A stretch of DNA of 64,000 bases from an uncultured Candidatus Melainabacteria bacterium (GCA_932182025.1 CAKNXK010000012.1:1-64000), one strand, 5' to 3'. Counted from the first letter of the stretch, positions 51,935 through 59,304 are shown. The notes: generated from the sequence alone by a model not told the origin. Numbers and translations are program-made.

Positions 51935-53684
51935 TATTTTAGTAAACTCAACAACCCCGATAAGACCAATGTATTCACCTGCAATGAAAGCAGATGTAAA
52001 AATTGACAAGCACGAACAAAATGCTCAGCTTCTTAGCAATTATTTGGAAGGTACTGCAGCTGCTAATGCTCCTATTGTTAAAAAAGTTGATAAAGCAGCA
52101 ATCCAAGCACCAGCTTATAAAAATAATTTAAGAACAATGATTCAAAATAATGAATCCGTAATGCTTGCTATTGTACCAAGAACTTTTACTGCTGTTGATT
52201 TAAACGGTGATGAAAAAATTATGCTTTCAGAAGGTGAAAAACAAGGAACCTTTTTAAGCGCAATTGACAGATTAGACGAACTTAAAGAAGATGGATTTAA
52301 TACAATCCACATTCTTCCTATACACCCGCCGGGAAAGAAAAAAGCAATGGGTACAGCAGGTTCAAATTATGCACCTCAAAAAATGGTAACAGATGACGGA
52401 CATCTTGCATTAGATCCTGTTTTGATAGATCCAAATGATTCAAGAACTCCTGATGAACAGTTTAAAGCTTTTATTGATGAATGCCATAAGCGTGATATCA
52501 AGGTTATGTTAGACTTGCCAAGCTGTGCATCTGTTGACATGTTCGAAGCTGAACCTGAGTTAATGGCTTTCGGCAGAAACGGAGAAGACAAAACTCCTCA
52601 AGGCTGGGCTGATATCAGAATGTTTGAGCCATGGGATGATGAAACAAAAAGAACTTTAAACCCTAAATTATTAGAAATGCATAAACAATATGTTGATGCC
52701 TGCATTGATTTAGGTATTGACGGAATAAGAGCGGACGTAGCACGTGCTAAACCTACAGAATTCTGGGATATTCTTATTCCATATTCACATCAGAAAGACC
52801 CTGAATTTGCATGGTTAGGAGAAACCTATACTTATGAATGCGCTTCTCCTCAGGTAAATATGCCTTACGACAGACCTGAAGACTCACTAAGAGCCGGATT
52901 TGATGAATACTACGGACAATATCATATTTTCCATGAATGGAAAAATGCAACAGAGTTTAATGATTATGTTAAATTCAATCTTGATTTGTCTCATAAATTA
53001 CCGGCAGGAAAAACTTGCATTGGTTCATTTATGACACACGATGATAAATCTGCTATGACTCATGGCGGTCCAAATTATTGCAATATGACAACTGTTATTC
53101 AATCTACAATCCCTATGTGTAATCCATACTTTGTAGACGGTTTCCAAACCGGTGATTATTATGATTACCAATACTCAGGAAGCTACAGCGAAGAAACTGT
53201 TACAGATAATCATAAAATGGATCACCACTCATTCCAATTGGATATCTTCAATCTTTCAAGAAAACCCGGTGGAGATTATCCTGATATGGAAAGAGTTTTA
53301 AGAGATACTCTTAGAATGCGAAATGAAAATAAGGATATCTTTGCAGACAGAAACAGCAGCTATATTGAACTTGATAAAATAGGTGATAAAAAAGACCAAA
53401 TTATCTCTTTTGCAAGACACAATAATGGCAGAACCCTTCTAGTTGTTGCAAATAAAAACCCTAATAGAAGAATGACAGGAACAATTGTTATTCCGGGATT
53501 AAACAGCAGCCAAAAACTTGAAAATATGGCTCCAAAATATGGAGACTCAAGCGAATTCCAAACTGCAAAAGGAGAACTAAGAGTAGACTTAGCTCCAGCC
53601 GGTGCTTATGTATTCGAAATTGATACTCCTAATATTGAAGAAGACAGAAAAGGTCACGTATTTAAACAAAAAGTTAGCGATTAA
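51918..53684 (+). CDS. GH13-like alpha-amylase family protein, cytoplasmic
   Basis: This 588-residue protein has a GH13-type TIM barrel: early strand I-H-I-L-P-I-H-P-P, K-V-M-L-D-L-P, then G-I-D-G-I-R-A-D-V-A-R (nucleophile Asp near residue 273), W-L-G-E-T-Y-T (acid/base Glu near 304) and F-M-T-H-D-D-K-S (transition-state His-Asp near 375). A C-terminal beta domain starts near 480. It lacks a signal peptide; instead the N-terminus is a long Ser/Asn/Pro-rich leader of about 75 residues. It should act on alpha-glucans or oligosaccharides inside the cell unless exported by a special route. It ends the 48192 operon. Confidence 0.82.
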   Translation: MKQVSSILVNSTTPIRPMYSPAMKADVKIDKHEQNAQLLSNYLEGTAAANAPIVKKVDKAAIQAPAYKNNLRTMIQNNESVMLAIVPRTFTAVDLNGDEKIMLSEGEKQGTFLSAIDRLDELKEDGFNTIHILPIHPPGKKKAMGTAGSNYAPQKMVTDDGHLALDPVLIDPNDSRTPDEQFKAFIDECHKRDIKVMLDLPSCASVDMFEAEPELMAFGRNGEDKTPQGWADIRMFEPWDDETKRTLNPKLLEMHKQYVDACIDLGIDGIRADVARAKPTEFWDILIPYSHQKDPEFAWLGETYTYECASPQVNMPYDRPEDSLRAGFDEYYGQYHIFHEWKNATEFNDYVKFNLDLSHKLPAGKTCIGSFMTHDDKSAMTHGGPNYCNMTTVIQSTIPMCNPYFVDGFQTGDYYDYQYSGSYSEETVTDNHKMDHHSFQLDIFNLSRKPGGDYPDMERVLRDTLRMRNENKDIFADRNSSYIELDKIGDKKDQIISFARHNNGRTLLVVANKNPNRRMTGTIVIPGLNSSQKLENMAPKYGDSSEFQTAKGELRVDLAPAGAYVFEIDTPNIEEDRKGHVFKQKVSD

Positions 53685-53701
53685 ACATTAAATAAAGACG
53701 A

Positions 53702-53736
53702 AAAAAGGCGGTTGGATTTTATCCAACCGCCTTTTT
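53702..53736. terminator. Strong bidirectional hairpin terminator
   Basis: AAAAAGGCGGTTGGAT (53702-53717), loop TTT, ATCCAACCGCCTTTTT (53721-53736), a perfect 16-bp stem. It ends the GH13 operon on the plus strand and the small peptide gene on the minus strand. Confidence 0.93.
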
Positions 53737-53748
53737 AGTTAAAAACTT

Positions 53749-53913
53749 TTAACATACACCAGGATGTGTAAAAATACCTCCCGGTAAGTTAGCATTGCTA
53801 TATGGGTTCTTGTCAAATTTATCATCATCTTTGATTGCATTATTTGCCATTGTCATACCACCAACATTATAGATGCTATCTCTTTTGTCATTACTAATTG
53901 CAAAATCACTCAT
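53749..53913 (-). CDS. 54-residue peptide gene with Gly-Gly and C-terminal Cys
   Basis: This short frame starts M-S-D-F-A-I-S-N-D-K and ends L-P-G-G-I-F-T-H-P-G-V-C. AAAGGA lies 7-12 nt before the ATG at 53913, and the shared strong terminator follows the stop by 12 bp, so it has the structure of a real gene. The N-terminal 35 residues are polar and acidic; the last 14 hold a Gly-Gly and a terminal cysteine. It could be a small structural protein or a precursor peptide. No modifying enzyme is adjacent. I do not recognise a family. Confidence 0.6.
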   Translation of the reverse strand: MSDFAISNDKRDSIYNVGGMTMANNAIKDDDKFDKNPYSNANLPGGIFTHPGVC

Positions 53914-54021
53914 AAATAAGTCCTTTCGTATTCTCTTATATATCTTTGATATATATATAAAGTAATATTGTAAATAAAAATTTCACTTTTTGAGAATAAT
54001 TTTACAAAACTTTACAATAGC

Positions 54022-54426
54022 TTAGCGAACAAAAGATTCAACACGTTTAGAAAGACAAGCATAATCTAAAGCACAGTCTTTTGAAACATATTTAGAGATT
54101 TTAGCTTTATCTTTAAACATAATTATGTGAGGTAAGTTGGGTTGAATTGGCAATATTGCATTATAATATTTGGCATCAGGAGATGCGATATCAAGAGAAA
54201 TAATATTAGCCTTAGTTCCATACACTCTTTTTAAAGAAGCCATATTTTTAATTACCCGTTCTGTAGACTGAGACCAAGGTGCATATAAAAGAACAATCAT
54301 AGGCTTTTTGGAATTCATGCCTTGCGAAAAAGTTAATCCTTGAGAAGTATTATTAGTCGGAGCAGCGAATGTCGCACCAAAACAAGTTAAAATAAATCCT
54401 AAAACAAAAACAAGTATTCTCTTCAT
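54022..54426 (-). CDS. Exported thioredoxin-fold protein lacking CxxC
   Basis: This 134-residue protein has a signal peptide (M-K-R-I-L, hydrophobic core, cleavage near T-F-A-A) and then a thioredoxin-like fold: I-V-L-L-Y-A-P-W-S-Q-S-T replaces the usual W-C-x-x-C, and L-P-H-I-I-M-F matches the cis-proline strand. Both catalytic cysteines are therefore serines or other residues. Two cysteines near the C-terminus (K-D-C-A-L-D-Y-A-C) could form a structural disulfide. It is unlikely to be an oxidoreductase of the ordinary kind and may bind a partner. AGAGG precedes the ATG. Confidence 0.75.
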   Translation of the reverse strand: MKRILVFVLGFILTCFGATFAAPTNNTSQGLTFSQGMNSKKPMIVLLYAPWSQSTERVIKNMASLKRVYGTKANIISLDIASPDAKYYNAILPIQPNLPHIIMFKDKAKISKYVSKDCALDYACLSKRVESFVR

Positions 54427-54453
54427 AAACAGACCTCTTATAAATTAATAAAC

Positions 54454-54472
54454 GGGGCGGGAAACCCGCCCC
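54454..54472 (-). terminator. GC-rich hairpin after fabI
   Basis: GGGGCGGG (54454-54461), loop AAA, CCCGCCCC (54465-54472). It lies 10 bp past the fabI stop on the minus strand. The following T-rich stretch is interrupted, so termination may be partial and let the downstream gene be read. Confidence 0.75.
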
Positions 54473-54481
54473 TAATAAAAA

Positions 54482-55288
54482 CTATTCCATACTTTTTGTA
54501 ATCAAATCCATTTCATCAATAGACGCGTAGACAGCATGGCATCCGCAATCTACATAAAGGATTTGACCAGTTGTACCGCTTGACAAATCAGAAGCAAGGT
54601 AAAGACCAGCTCTACCAACATCTTCTAAAGAAACATTTCTGCCAAGAGGAGCTTTTGCTGTAGCAGCTTTAAGCATTTTACCAAATCCTGCAATACCGCT
54701 TGAAGCAAGAGTTTTAACAGCGCCTGCAGAGATACAGTTAACTCTAACACCTTTTTTACCAAGGTCAGCTGCTAAATATCTCATAGATGCTTCAAGAGCT
54801 GCTTTAGCAACACCCATTACGTTGTAATTAGCAACAACATATTCAGAGCCAAGGTAAGTAAGTGCAAATACTGAAGCACCTTCATTCAAGATAGGTTCAG
54901 CGTGTTTACAAATTGATACTAATGAGTATGAACTTACACCAAGAGCTGTATCCCATCCTGCTTTTGAAGTATCGATAAATCTACCCATTAAATCTTCACG
55001 AGTAGCGAATGCAACAGCGTGAACTACGAAATCTAATTTACCATAGATTTTTTCACATTCAGCAAAAACAGCTGCAACTTCTTCTTCTTTAGTTACGTCA
55101 CAGTTCATAATTAATTTAGCGTTCATACCTTCTGCAAGAGGACGAACTCTTTTTTCCATAACATCACCAGCGTATGTGAAAGCAATATCAGCACCTTCAT
55201 TAAAGAGCTGTTGAGCGATTGCATAAGCAATACCGTGTGTGTTAGAAACACCAAAAATTATACCTTTTTTACCAGACATTAATCCCAT
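54482..55288 (-). CDS. fabI: Enoyl-[acyl-carrier-protein] reductase FabI
   Basis: This 268-residue short-chain dehydrogenase catalyses the last reduction in fatty acid elongation. It has the FabI-type N-terminal G-V-S-N-T-H-G-I-A nucleotide loop instead of the usual G-x-x-x-G-x-G, and the catalytic residues Y145, Y155 and K162 (Y-x6-K). The end I-L-Y-V-D-C-G-C-H is close to the usual I-Y-V-D-G-G. A promoter with 17-bp spacing lies at 55325-55353 and AAGGAG precedes the ATG. It is the target of triclosan in other bacteria. Confidence 0.95.
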   Translation of the reverse strand: MGLMSGKKGIIFGVSNTHGIAYAIAQQLFNEGADIAFTYAGDVMEKRVRPLAEGMNAKLIMNCDVTKEEEVAAVFAECEKIYGKLDFVVHAVAFATREDLMGRFIDTSKAGWDTALGVSSYSLVSICKHAEPILNEGASVFALTYLGSEYVVANYNVMGVAKAALEASMRYLAADLGKKGVRVNCISAGAVKTLASSGIAGFGKMLKAATAKAPLGRNVSLEDVGRAGLYLASDLSSGTTGQILYVDCGCHAVYASIDEMDLITKSME

Positions 55289-55324
55289 AATTAAAACTCC
55301 TTCTTATTCTATGTCTACTTTTTA

Positions 55325-55353
55325 ATAGTAGCAAGAACATGTTAAATTTGCAA
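55325..55353 (-). promoter_or_regulatory. fabI promoter
   Basis: On the minus strand TTGCAA (55353-55348) and TACTAT (55330-55325) are spaced by 17 bp, with TG one base before the -10 (extended -10). The expected leader is about 30 nt and contains the AAGGAG ribosome site of fabI. Confidence 0.6.
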
Positions 55354-55557
55354 TATCCACCCTCATCAGGGCTCCGCCTATTAAGGGAGAAGCATGCGTT
55401 GCGTTATAAAATCTATGCTTACCCACAAGCACAACCCCTTTTGTAATCCAACAGCAGAGTACGACTTGTAGTCTCACACTCCTCTGGTAGTATTGCGCGA
55501 TTATCGTCCGACGCTTGTTATAAAAAAAAACCACCCGGTGTGTGTCGAGTGGATTTG
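55351..55557. ncRNA. Structured non-coding RNA candidate (strand uncertain)
   Basis: This stretch lies in the 557-bp gap between fabI and lpxA and holds no credible gene, but it is less AT-rich than its surroundings and full of helices. A closing helix CAA-(T)-ATCCAC (55351-55360) pairs with GTGGATTTG (55549-55557). Inside are CCCT/AGGG and CTCC/GGAG hairpins near 55370-55389, GCTT/AAGC and ACAA/TTGT near 55417-55444, and CAGAG/CTCTG enclosing GACT-TGT-AGTC (55455-55485). About 205 nt would suit a 6S-type RNA, but I see no diagnostic sequence of 6S, SRP, RNase P or tmRNA. Confidence 0.4.
55522..55552 (-). terminator. Hairpin terminator with nine-T tail
   Basis: Minus-strand CCACTCG (55552-55546), an 8-nt loop, CGGGTGG (55537-55531), then nine T residues. 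It should end a minus-strand transcript begun near 55660. It overlaps the structured RNA candidate and competes with its closing helix. Confidence 0.7.
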
Positions 55558-55647
55558 TTTTCTGCATCCTAATGGTCTTTTTTAGTGTTTATTATCTAGG
55601 AGTTTATATGATTTTTGGGGTTATTATTACTATTTAGTGTTTCGGCT

Positions 55648-55660
55648 ACACTTAAAGTGT
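55648..55660. repeat. ACACTT-A-AAGTGT palindrome
   Basis: A 13-bp palindrome just downstream of the minus-strand promoter at 55667-55696. Related GTCAACACT (55692) and GTTAACACT (55726) direct repeats flank the same promoter. It may be an operator or a 5' hairpin of the transcript. Confidence 0.4.
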
Positions 55661-55666
55661 GTATTT

Positions 55667-55696
55667 ATATTATTGCGCATAAAAATTTGATGTCAA
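55667..55696 (-). promoter_or_regulatory. Strong sigma-70-like promoter, orphan
   Basis: Minus-strand TTGACA (55696-55691) and TAATAT (55672-55667) with an 18-bp spacer. No protein gene follows for over 350 bp, so it probably makes a short non-coding RNA ending at the nine-T terminator. Confidence 0.55.
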
Positions 55697-55759
55697 CACT
55701 TTAGATAAAATTGAAGTTTACAAAAGTTAACACTCTGCAGATAGGCATTTTAACAGCAA

Positions 55760-55791
55760 TGCGACCTTATTTATACCGAAACAAGGTCGCA
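55760..55791. repeat. TGCGACCTT inverted repeat
   Basis: TGCGACCTT (55760-55768) and AAGGTCGCA (55783-55791) are perfect 9-bp arms around 14 nt, lying between the lpxA terminator and the orphan promoter. There is no T-run, so it may be a protein-binding site or second-stage hairpin. Confidence 0.6.
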
Positions 55792-55803
55792 CTAGGCATA
55801 AAT

Positions 55804-55833
55804 AAAGGATATTAATTGTACTTAATACCCTTT
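55804..55833 (-). terminator. lpxA terminator
   Basis: Minus-strand AAAGGGTATTAA and TTAATATCCTTT form a 12-bp stem (one G-U) around a 6-nt loop, followed by ATTTAT. It begins 13 bp after the lpxA stop. Confidence 0.7.
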
Positions 55834-55845
55834 ATCTGAAATTTA

Positions 55846-56679
55846 TTAGTCTTCTAATGATTGATGACCGGCTTTATGAGATTTTAGAAGAACCCCTCTT
55901 TTTGAAGATTGAATAAACTCAATCATCTTTTCTATGTATTCATTCATTGGGATTTCAGCTTTGATTTTTTCGATAGCCTGAGTTGTATTGTACTCGTCTG
56001 AAATCAAAAGTTTAAACGCTTCATTTGTAGCTGTTCTTACCTCTTGTGAAACTCCTCTGCGTTTCATAGCAATAACATTCAATCCTCTTGGAACAGGAGG
56101 TCTGCCTTCTCCTTTTGAATAAGGAAGAATATCTTGACGTGAAGCAGAGAAACCGCTAATAATTGCCATATCGCCAATTCTGATATTTTGATGGAATACG
56201 CTCATTCCGCCAACAAATGCACCAAAGCCTACATGAACATGACCGCCTAATGTTACAAGGTTAGCCAAGATTACCTGATCTTCAAGCACACAGTTATGAG
56301 CAATATGAGAACCTACCATTAATAAGCATTTATTACCAATTCTTGTTGTAAAGTCGCCGCAAGCAGCACCACGGTGAATTGTTACGTTTTCTTTAATAAT
56401 TGTTTCGTTTCCAATAATAACCTTTGTTAATTCGCCTTTATAGCCCAAATCTTGAGGCTCTGAACCAATTGTTGAGAATGGAGAAATTGTACAATTTTCA
56501 CCAATTTCTGCGAACTCAATATAAGCATTTGCTATAACTCTTGTACCTTTACCAATTTTTACACCTTCACCGATTACAACGTTAGGTCCTATTGTAACAC
56601 CTTCCGCAATTTCAGCAGACGGGTGAATTACAGCTGAAGGATGGATTAAGCTTTTTTCTAAAACTGATGAATTTGTCAT
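55846..56679 (-). CDS. lpxA: UDP-N-acetylglucosamine acyltransferase LpxA
   Basis: This 277-residue enzyme performs the first step of lipid A synthesis. The N-terminal two thirds are left-handed beta-helix hexapeptide repeats (I-H-P-S-A-V-I, I-G-P-N-V-V-I-G and others). The catalytic His is H125 in G-S-H-I-A-H-N-C. The C-terminal helical domain (about 195-277) is slightly longer than in E. coli. GGAG precedes the ATG. Its presence is the best evidence in the window for an LPS outer membrane. No lpxB, lpxD or fabZ is adjacent. Confidence 0.95.
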   Translation of the reverse strand: MTNSSVLEKSLIHPSAVIHPSAEIAEGVTIGPNVVIGEGVKIGKGTRVIANAYIEFAEIGENCTISPFSTIGSEPQDLGYKGELTKVIIGNETIIKENVTIHRGAACGDFTTRIGNKCLLMVGSHIAHNCVLEDQVILANLVTLGGHVHVGFGAFVGGMSVFHQNIRIGDMAIISGFSASRQDILPYSKGEGRPPVPRGLNVIAMKRRGVSQEVRTATNEAFKLLISDEYNTTQAIEKIKAEIPMNEYIEKMIEFIQSSKRGVLLKSHKAGHQSLED

Positions 56680-56756
56680 TCTTTTACTCCGTTTAAATTA
56701 TCTACCCCTAAAGTATAGTATAAAAAAACGAAAAAACTGCAAATCCTTACATTATT

Positions 56757-57440
56757 TTAATATCCAAAACGTCTATTACGTCTATTAAACTCAATAATAC
56801 ATTCTTTAAGAGTTTCTTTGTCAAACTCCGGCCAGAATTTTTCAAGCACGATAAATTCAGAATATGCAATCTGCCATAAAAGATAATTTGAAACTCTCAT
56901 TTCTCCGCCTGTTCGTATCAAAAGATCAGGATCCGGAATATTAGATGTATAAAGATGTTTTGAAATAGTTTCTTCCGTAATATCTTTTTTTCCGGATTCA
57001 ACAATTTCTTTAACCGCTTTAACAATCTCGGCGCGGGAACCATAGTTAAACGCAATTTGAAGATTAACCCCTGTATTATTCTTTGTTGTTTCTACAGCAT
57101 TTGCCAGAATATCTTGTAACTTAGCGCTTAATTGAGAAATATCACCAATAAAAGAGATTACAACATTGTTCTCATGCATTTCTTTCAACTCATTTTTAAG
57201 AGTTTGCCCTAACAAATCCATTAGGAAATTAACTTCCTCCGGCTTTCTATTCCAGTTTTCCGTAGAAAACGCATAAACAGTAAGATATTTTATACCAAAG
57301 TCGTCACATGCACGCATAGCAGCTTTAAGAGCATCAACGCCTTTTTTATGTCCTACTGCTGACGGCAGGTTTCTTTCTTTTGCCCAACGGCGGTTACCAT
57401 CCATAATTATTGCAATATGCTTTATATCGTGTTCTATCAT
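56757..57440 (-). CDS. uppS: Undecaprenyl diphosphate synthase
   Basis: This 227-residue cis-prenyltransferase makes the C55 lipid carrier for peptidoglycan and surface glycans. Motifs include I-I-M-D-G-N-R-R-W-A (catalytic Asp14 and phosphate-binding Arg residues), G-H-K-K-G, Y-A-F-S-T-E-N-W-N-R and the C-terminal D-P-D-L-L-I-R-T-G-G-E-x-R-x-S-N-Y-L-L-W-Q. It overlaps the upstream MpaA-like gene by 4 bp (ATGA), so both envelope genes are co-translated. Confidence 0.96.
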   Translation of the reverse strand: MIEHDIKHIAIIMDGNRRWAKERNLPSAVGHKKGVDALKAAMRACDDFGIKYLTVYAFSTENWNRKPEEVNFLMDLLGQTLKNELKEMHENNVVISFIGDISQLSAKLQDILANAVETTKNNTGVNLQIAFNYGSRAEIVKAVKEIVESGKKDITEETISKHLYTSNIPDPDLLIRTGGEMRVSNYLLWQIAYSEFIVLEKFWPEFDKETLKECIIEFNRRNRRFGY

Positions 57441-58009
57441 TTTTCTTCCAACATTCTAAATATTTTAAATACAGGTTCTTTTAACTCTTCTACATTAACC
57501 TCTTCATCCACTTCAAGAGTAATTGTAGGAATACCTTTTTCAATCCCCGCCCAGGTTCCAAAACTCCCCGGAGTCGGATAACCGATGCTTGCTTCAACAG
57601 GATAGCCTATTATTGAAGAAATTTCTTCTGCTACAACTTTTGCATCTCCATCATAATTAACTATTTTAAAAGGCGCATGCAAAGTTAATATTATAGTGGG
57701 TTTAAGCTTTTCAATTGCATCAATTACAAATCGGGTTTCTTCTTCGCTTGCAGGTTCTTCACCTCCAAAAAACTCGTTTTTTTCAGTCAATTTCCAGTTT
57801 TTAGTAGGAAAATTCCTGTTCAAATCCACACCGTTTTGATTAACTCTGGTTGAAGTTTTGTTTAAGCGTGGAAGAAGAGCAAGCTTTGTGTTAGGGTTCT
57901 CTACAAAATACTTTCTAATAAGCCAATCTCCTTGGGGTTCATCACCGTGAAAAACTCCTATTACAAGGACTCTAGGATTATTCAGATTGCCAAAAAGTTC
58001 AATATCCAT
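57437..58009 (-). CDS. MpaA-like M14-family zinc amidase/carboxypeptidase
   Basis: This 190-residue protein has a compact M14-type fold: G-V-F-H-G-D-E-P (zinc His and Glu), G-V-D-L-N-R-N-F-P (substrate carboxylate binding), I-L-T-L-H-A-P with the third zinc ligand, and T-I-T-L-E-V with the likely catalytic Glu. It resembles MpaA, which cuts the gamma-D-glutamyl-diaminopimelate bond in murein peptides for recycling. There is no signal peptide, in line with cytoplasmic murein recycling. It sits between the M16-like gene and uppS, overlapping uppS by 4 bp. Confidence 0.82.
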   Translation of the reverse strand: MDIELFGNLNNPRVLVIGVFHGDEPQGDWLIRKYFVENPNTKLALLPRLNKTSTRVNQNGVDLNRNFPTKNWKLTEKNEFFGGEEPASEEETRFVIDAIEKLKPTIILTLHAPFKIVNYDGDAKVVAEEISSIIGYPVEASIGYPTPGSFGTWAGIEKGIPTITLEVDEEVNVEELKEPVFKIFRMLEEK

Positions 58010-58016
58010 TTTTTAC

Positions 58017-59225
58017 CTATGGTTTCAAAATAGCAAGTACATAATCATCCGTAAAGTATTTATTGGCACATTCTTTTAATTCTTCAGGAGTAACTTTTTT
58101 CAAAGCTTCAATTACTTGTTTTTGGTACTCAAAAGGTTTTCCTGAAATTGAATAATATGCCATTAAGTTTGCTTGTTGTGAATTTGTTTCAGTAATAAAT
58201 TGTTGTTTTCCAATAATATTATTCTTTGCATTGTGCAACTCTTCTTCTGAAATAAGTTCATTTTTAATCTTTTCAATCTCAATTTTGAACCCTTCAATAG
58301 AAGTTTGAATATTTGAAGGTTCAGTTCCAATATAGATAGTAAAGACGGCACCTTTTGTATGATTTTCATAAGAAGTTCTAACAGTATAAGCAAGCCCTTT
58401 TTTCTCTCTAAGCTCAAGAAATAATCTTGAGGAAAGTCCGCTTGCTCCGAGAATAACATTCAAAAGCATCAATCTAGGATAATCTTCGCTTCCTATAGCA
58501 GGAACCAGCCATCCTTGAATAATTTGTGCTTGCTGTGCATCCGATTTTATAAGCTCTGCATACTCCTGTTTAAGAGGTTCTAATGATGGAATATTTAATT
58601 CAGCATCAACCGTTGCAGGAAGCGAACCAAATGATTCATTCAAAAGAGATTCTGCTCTATCAAAATCTATGTCGCCAACAAGTGTAAGTGTTTTTTTAGA
58701 ATTGTTTAAAATATTTTGGTATGCGGATTTAACATCTTCTAGTGTTACTTTATCAATTTCATCCAAAATTACAGTATAAGTATGCCCATAGAAATGGTTT
58801 TTATAAATTGTTTTTGAGAACAAGTCAGAAACCTTAACTCTTGCAGAATCAAGCTCAGCAAAAATTTCACCCTTTAGCTTAATTTTTTCTTTTTCAAATT
58901 CTTCAAAAGTTGAATTTTGAATAATATCAGCAAGAATAGATAATGCAAACTCAAAATCTTCATTTAAAGAAACAAATCTGAACCTTAAATAATCATATTT
59001 CATCTCGGTCAATAACTCGATAGCATTCTCATCAAGTACGGATGATAATTCTTCGGATGAATATTTTTCGGTTCCTTTCATCAAAAGACGATTCATTAAT
59101 AAATATTGACCTGCAAATTTTTCAGGTTCAGCAATTGAAAAATTCATCGACAAAGCGATTCTTGGCGTATCTTCATTTCTTTTAATACAAGCATTTATGC
59201 CGTTTTTTAGTTTAACTTCTCTCAT
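58017..59225 (-). CDS. M16-family peptidase-like protein lacking the zinc motif
   Basis: This 402-residue protein has the two-half M16 fold, with the C-terminal R-L-F-L-E-L-R-E-K-K-G-L-A-Y-T-V motif intact. At the place of the zinc-binding H-x-x-E-H it reads Q-Y-L-L-M-N-R-L-L-M-K-G-T, so no zinc ligands remain. It is probably the non-catalytic partner of an active M16 subunit encoded elsewhere, as in paired bacterial M16 proteins. There is no signal peptide. It lies 7 bp upstream of the MpaA-like gene. Its own mRNA appears leaderless. Confidence 0.88.
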   Translation of the reverse strand: MREVKLKNGINACIKRNEDTPRIALSMNFSIAEPEKFAGQYLLMNRLLMKGTEKYSSEELSSVLDENAIELLTEMKYDYLRFRFVSLNEDFEFALSILADIIQNSTFEEFEKEKIKLKGEIFAELDSARVKVSDLFSKTIYKNHFYGHTYTVILDEIDKVTLEDVKSAYQNILNNSKKTLTLVGDIDFDRAESLLNESFGSLPATVDAELNIPSLEPLKQEYAELIKSDAQQAQIIQGWLVPAIGSEDYPRLMLLNVILGASGLSSRLFLELREKKGLAYTVRTSYENHTKGAVFTIYIGTEPSNIQTSIEGFKIEIEKIKNELISEEELHNAKNNIIGKQQFITETNSQQANLMAYYSISGKPFEYQKQVIEALKKVTPEELKECANKYFTDDYVLAILKP

Positions 59226-59232
59226 AAACGCT

Positions 59233-59261
59233 ATTTAAACACAAATAGCTAAATAGTTCAA
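59233..59261 (-). promoter_or_regulatory. Promoter of the leaderless M16-like gene
   Basis: Minus-strand TTGAAC (59261-59256) and TTAAAT (59238-59233) with a 17-bp spacer. The -10 ends 7 nt before ATG 59225, which has no Shine-Dalgarno sequence. Confidence 0.55.
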
Positions 59262-59304
59262 TCATAAATTTATGTAAAAAAATTTAATGAATAGAGCATG
59301 TTCA

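Noticed and set aside
55348..55380. CTGATGAG on the minus strand suggesting a hammerhead ribozyme
   Set aside because: The required GAAA core segment and third stem are absent; the sequence is part of a simple CCCT/AGGG hairpin.
55322..55567. 81-residue minus-strand ORF between fabI and lpxA
   Set aside because: It crosses a nine-T terminator and the fabI promoter and has odd composition (many Cys, Arg and Tyr); the region fits structured RNA better.
55601..55640. Nine-codon ORF M-I-F-G-V-I-I-T-I after AGGAG
   Set aside because: It lies antisense to the probable minus-strand transcript, is very short and precedes no gene on its strand.
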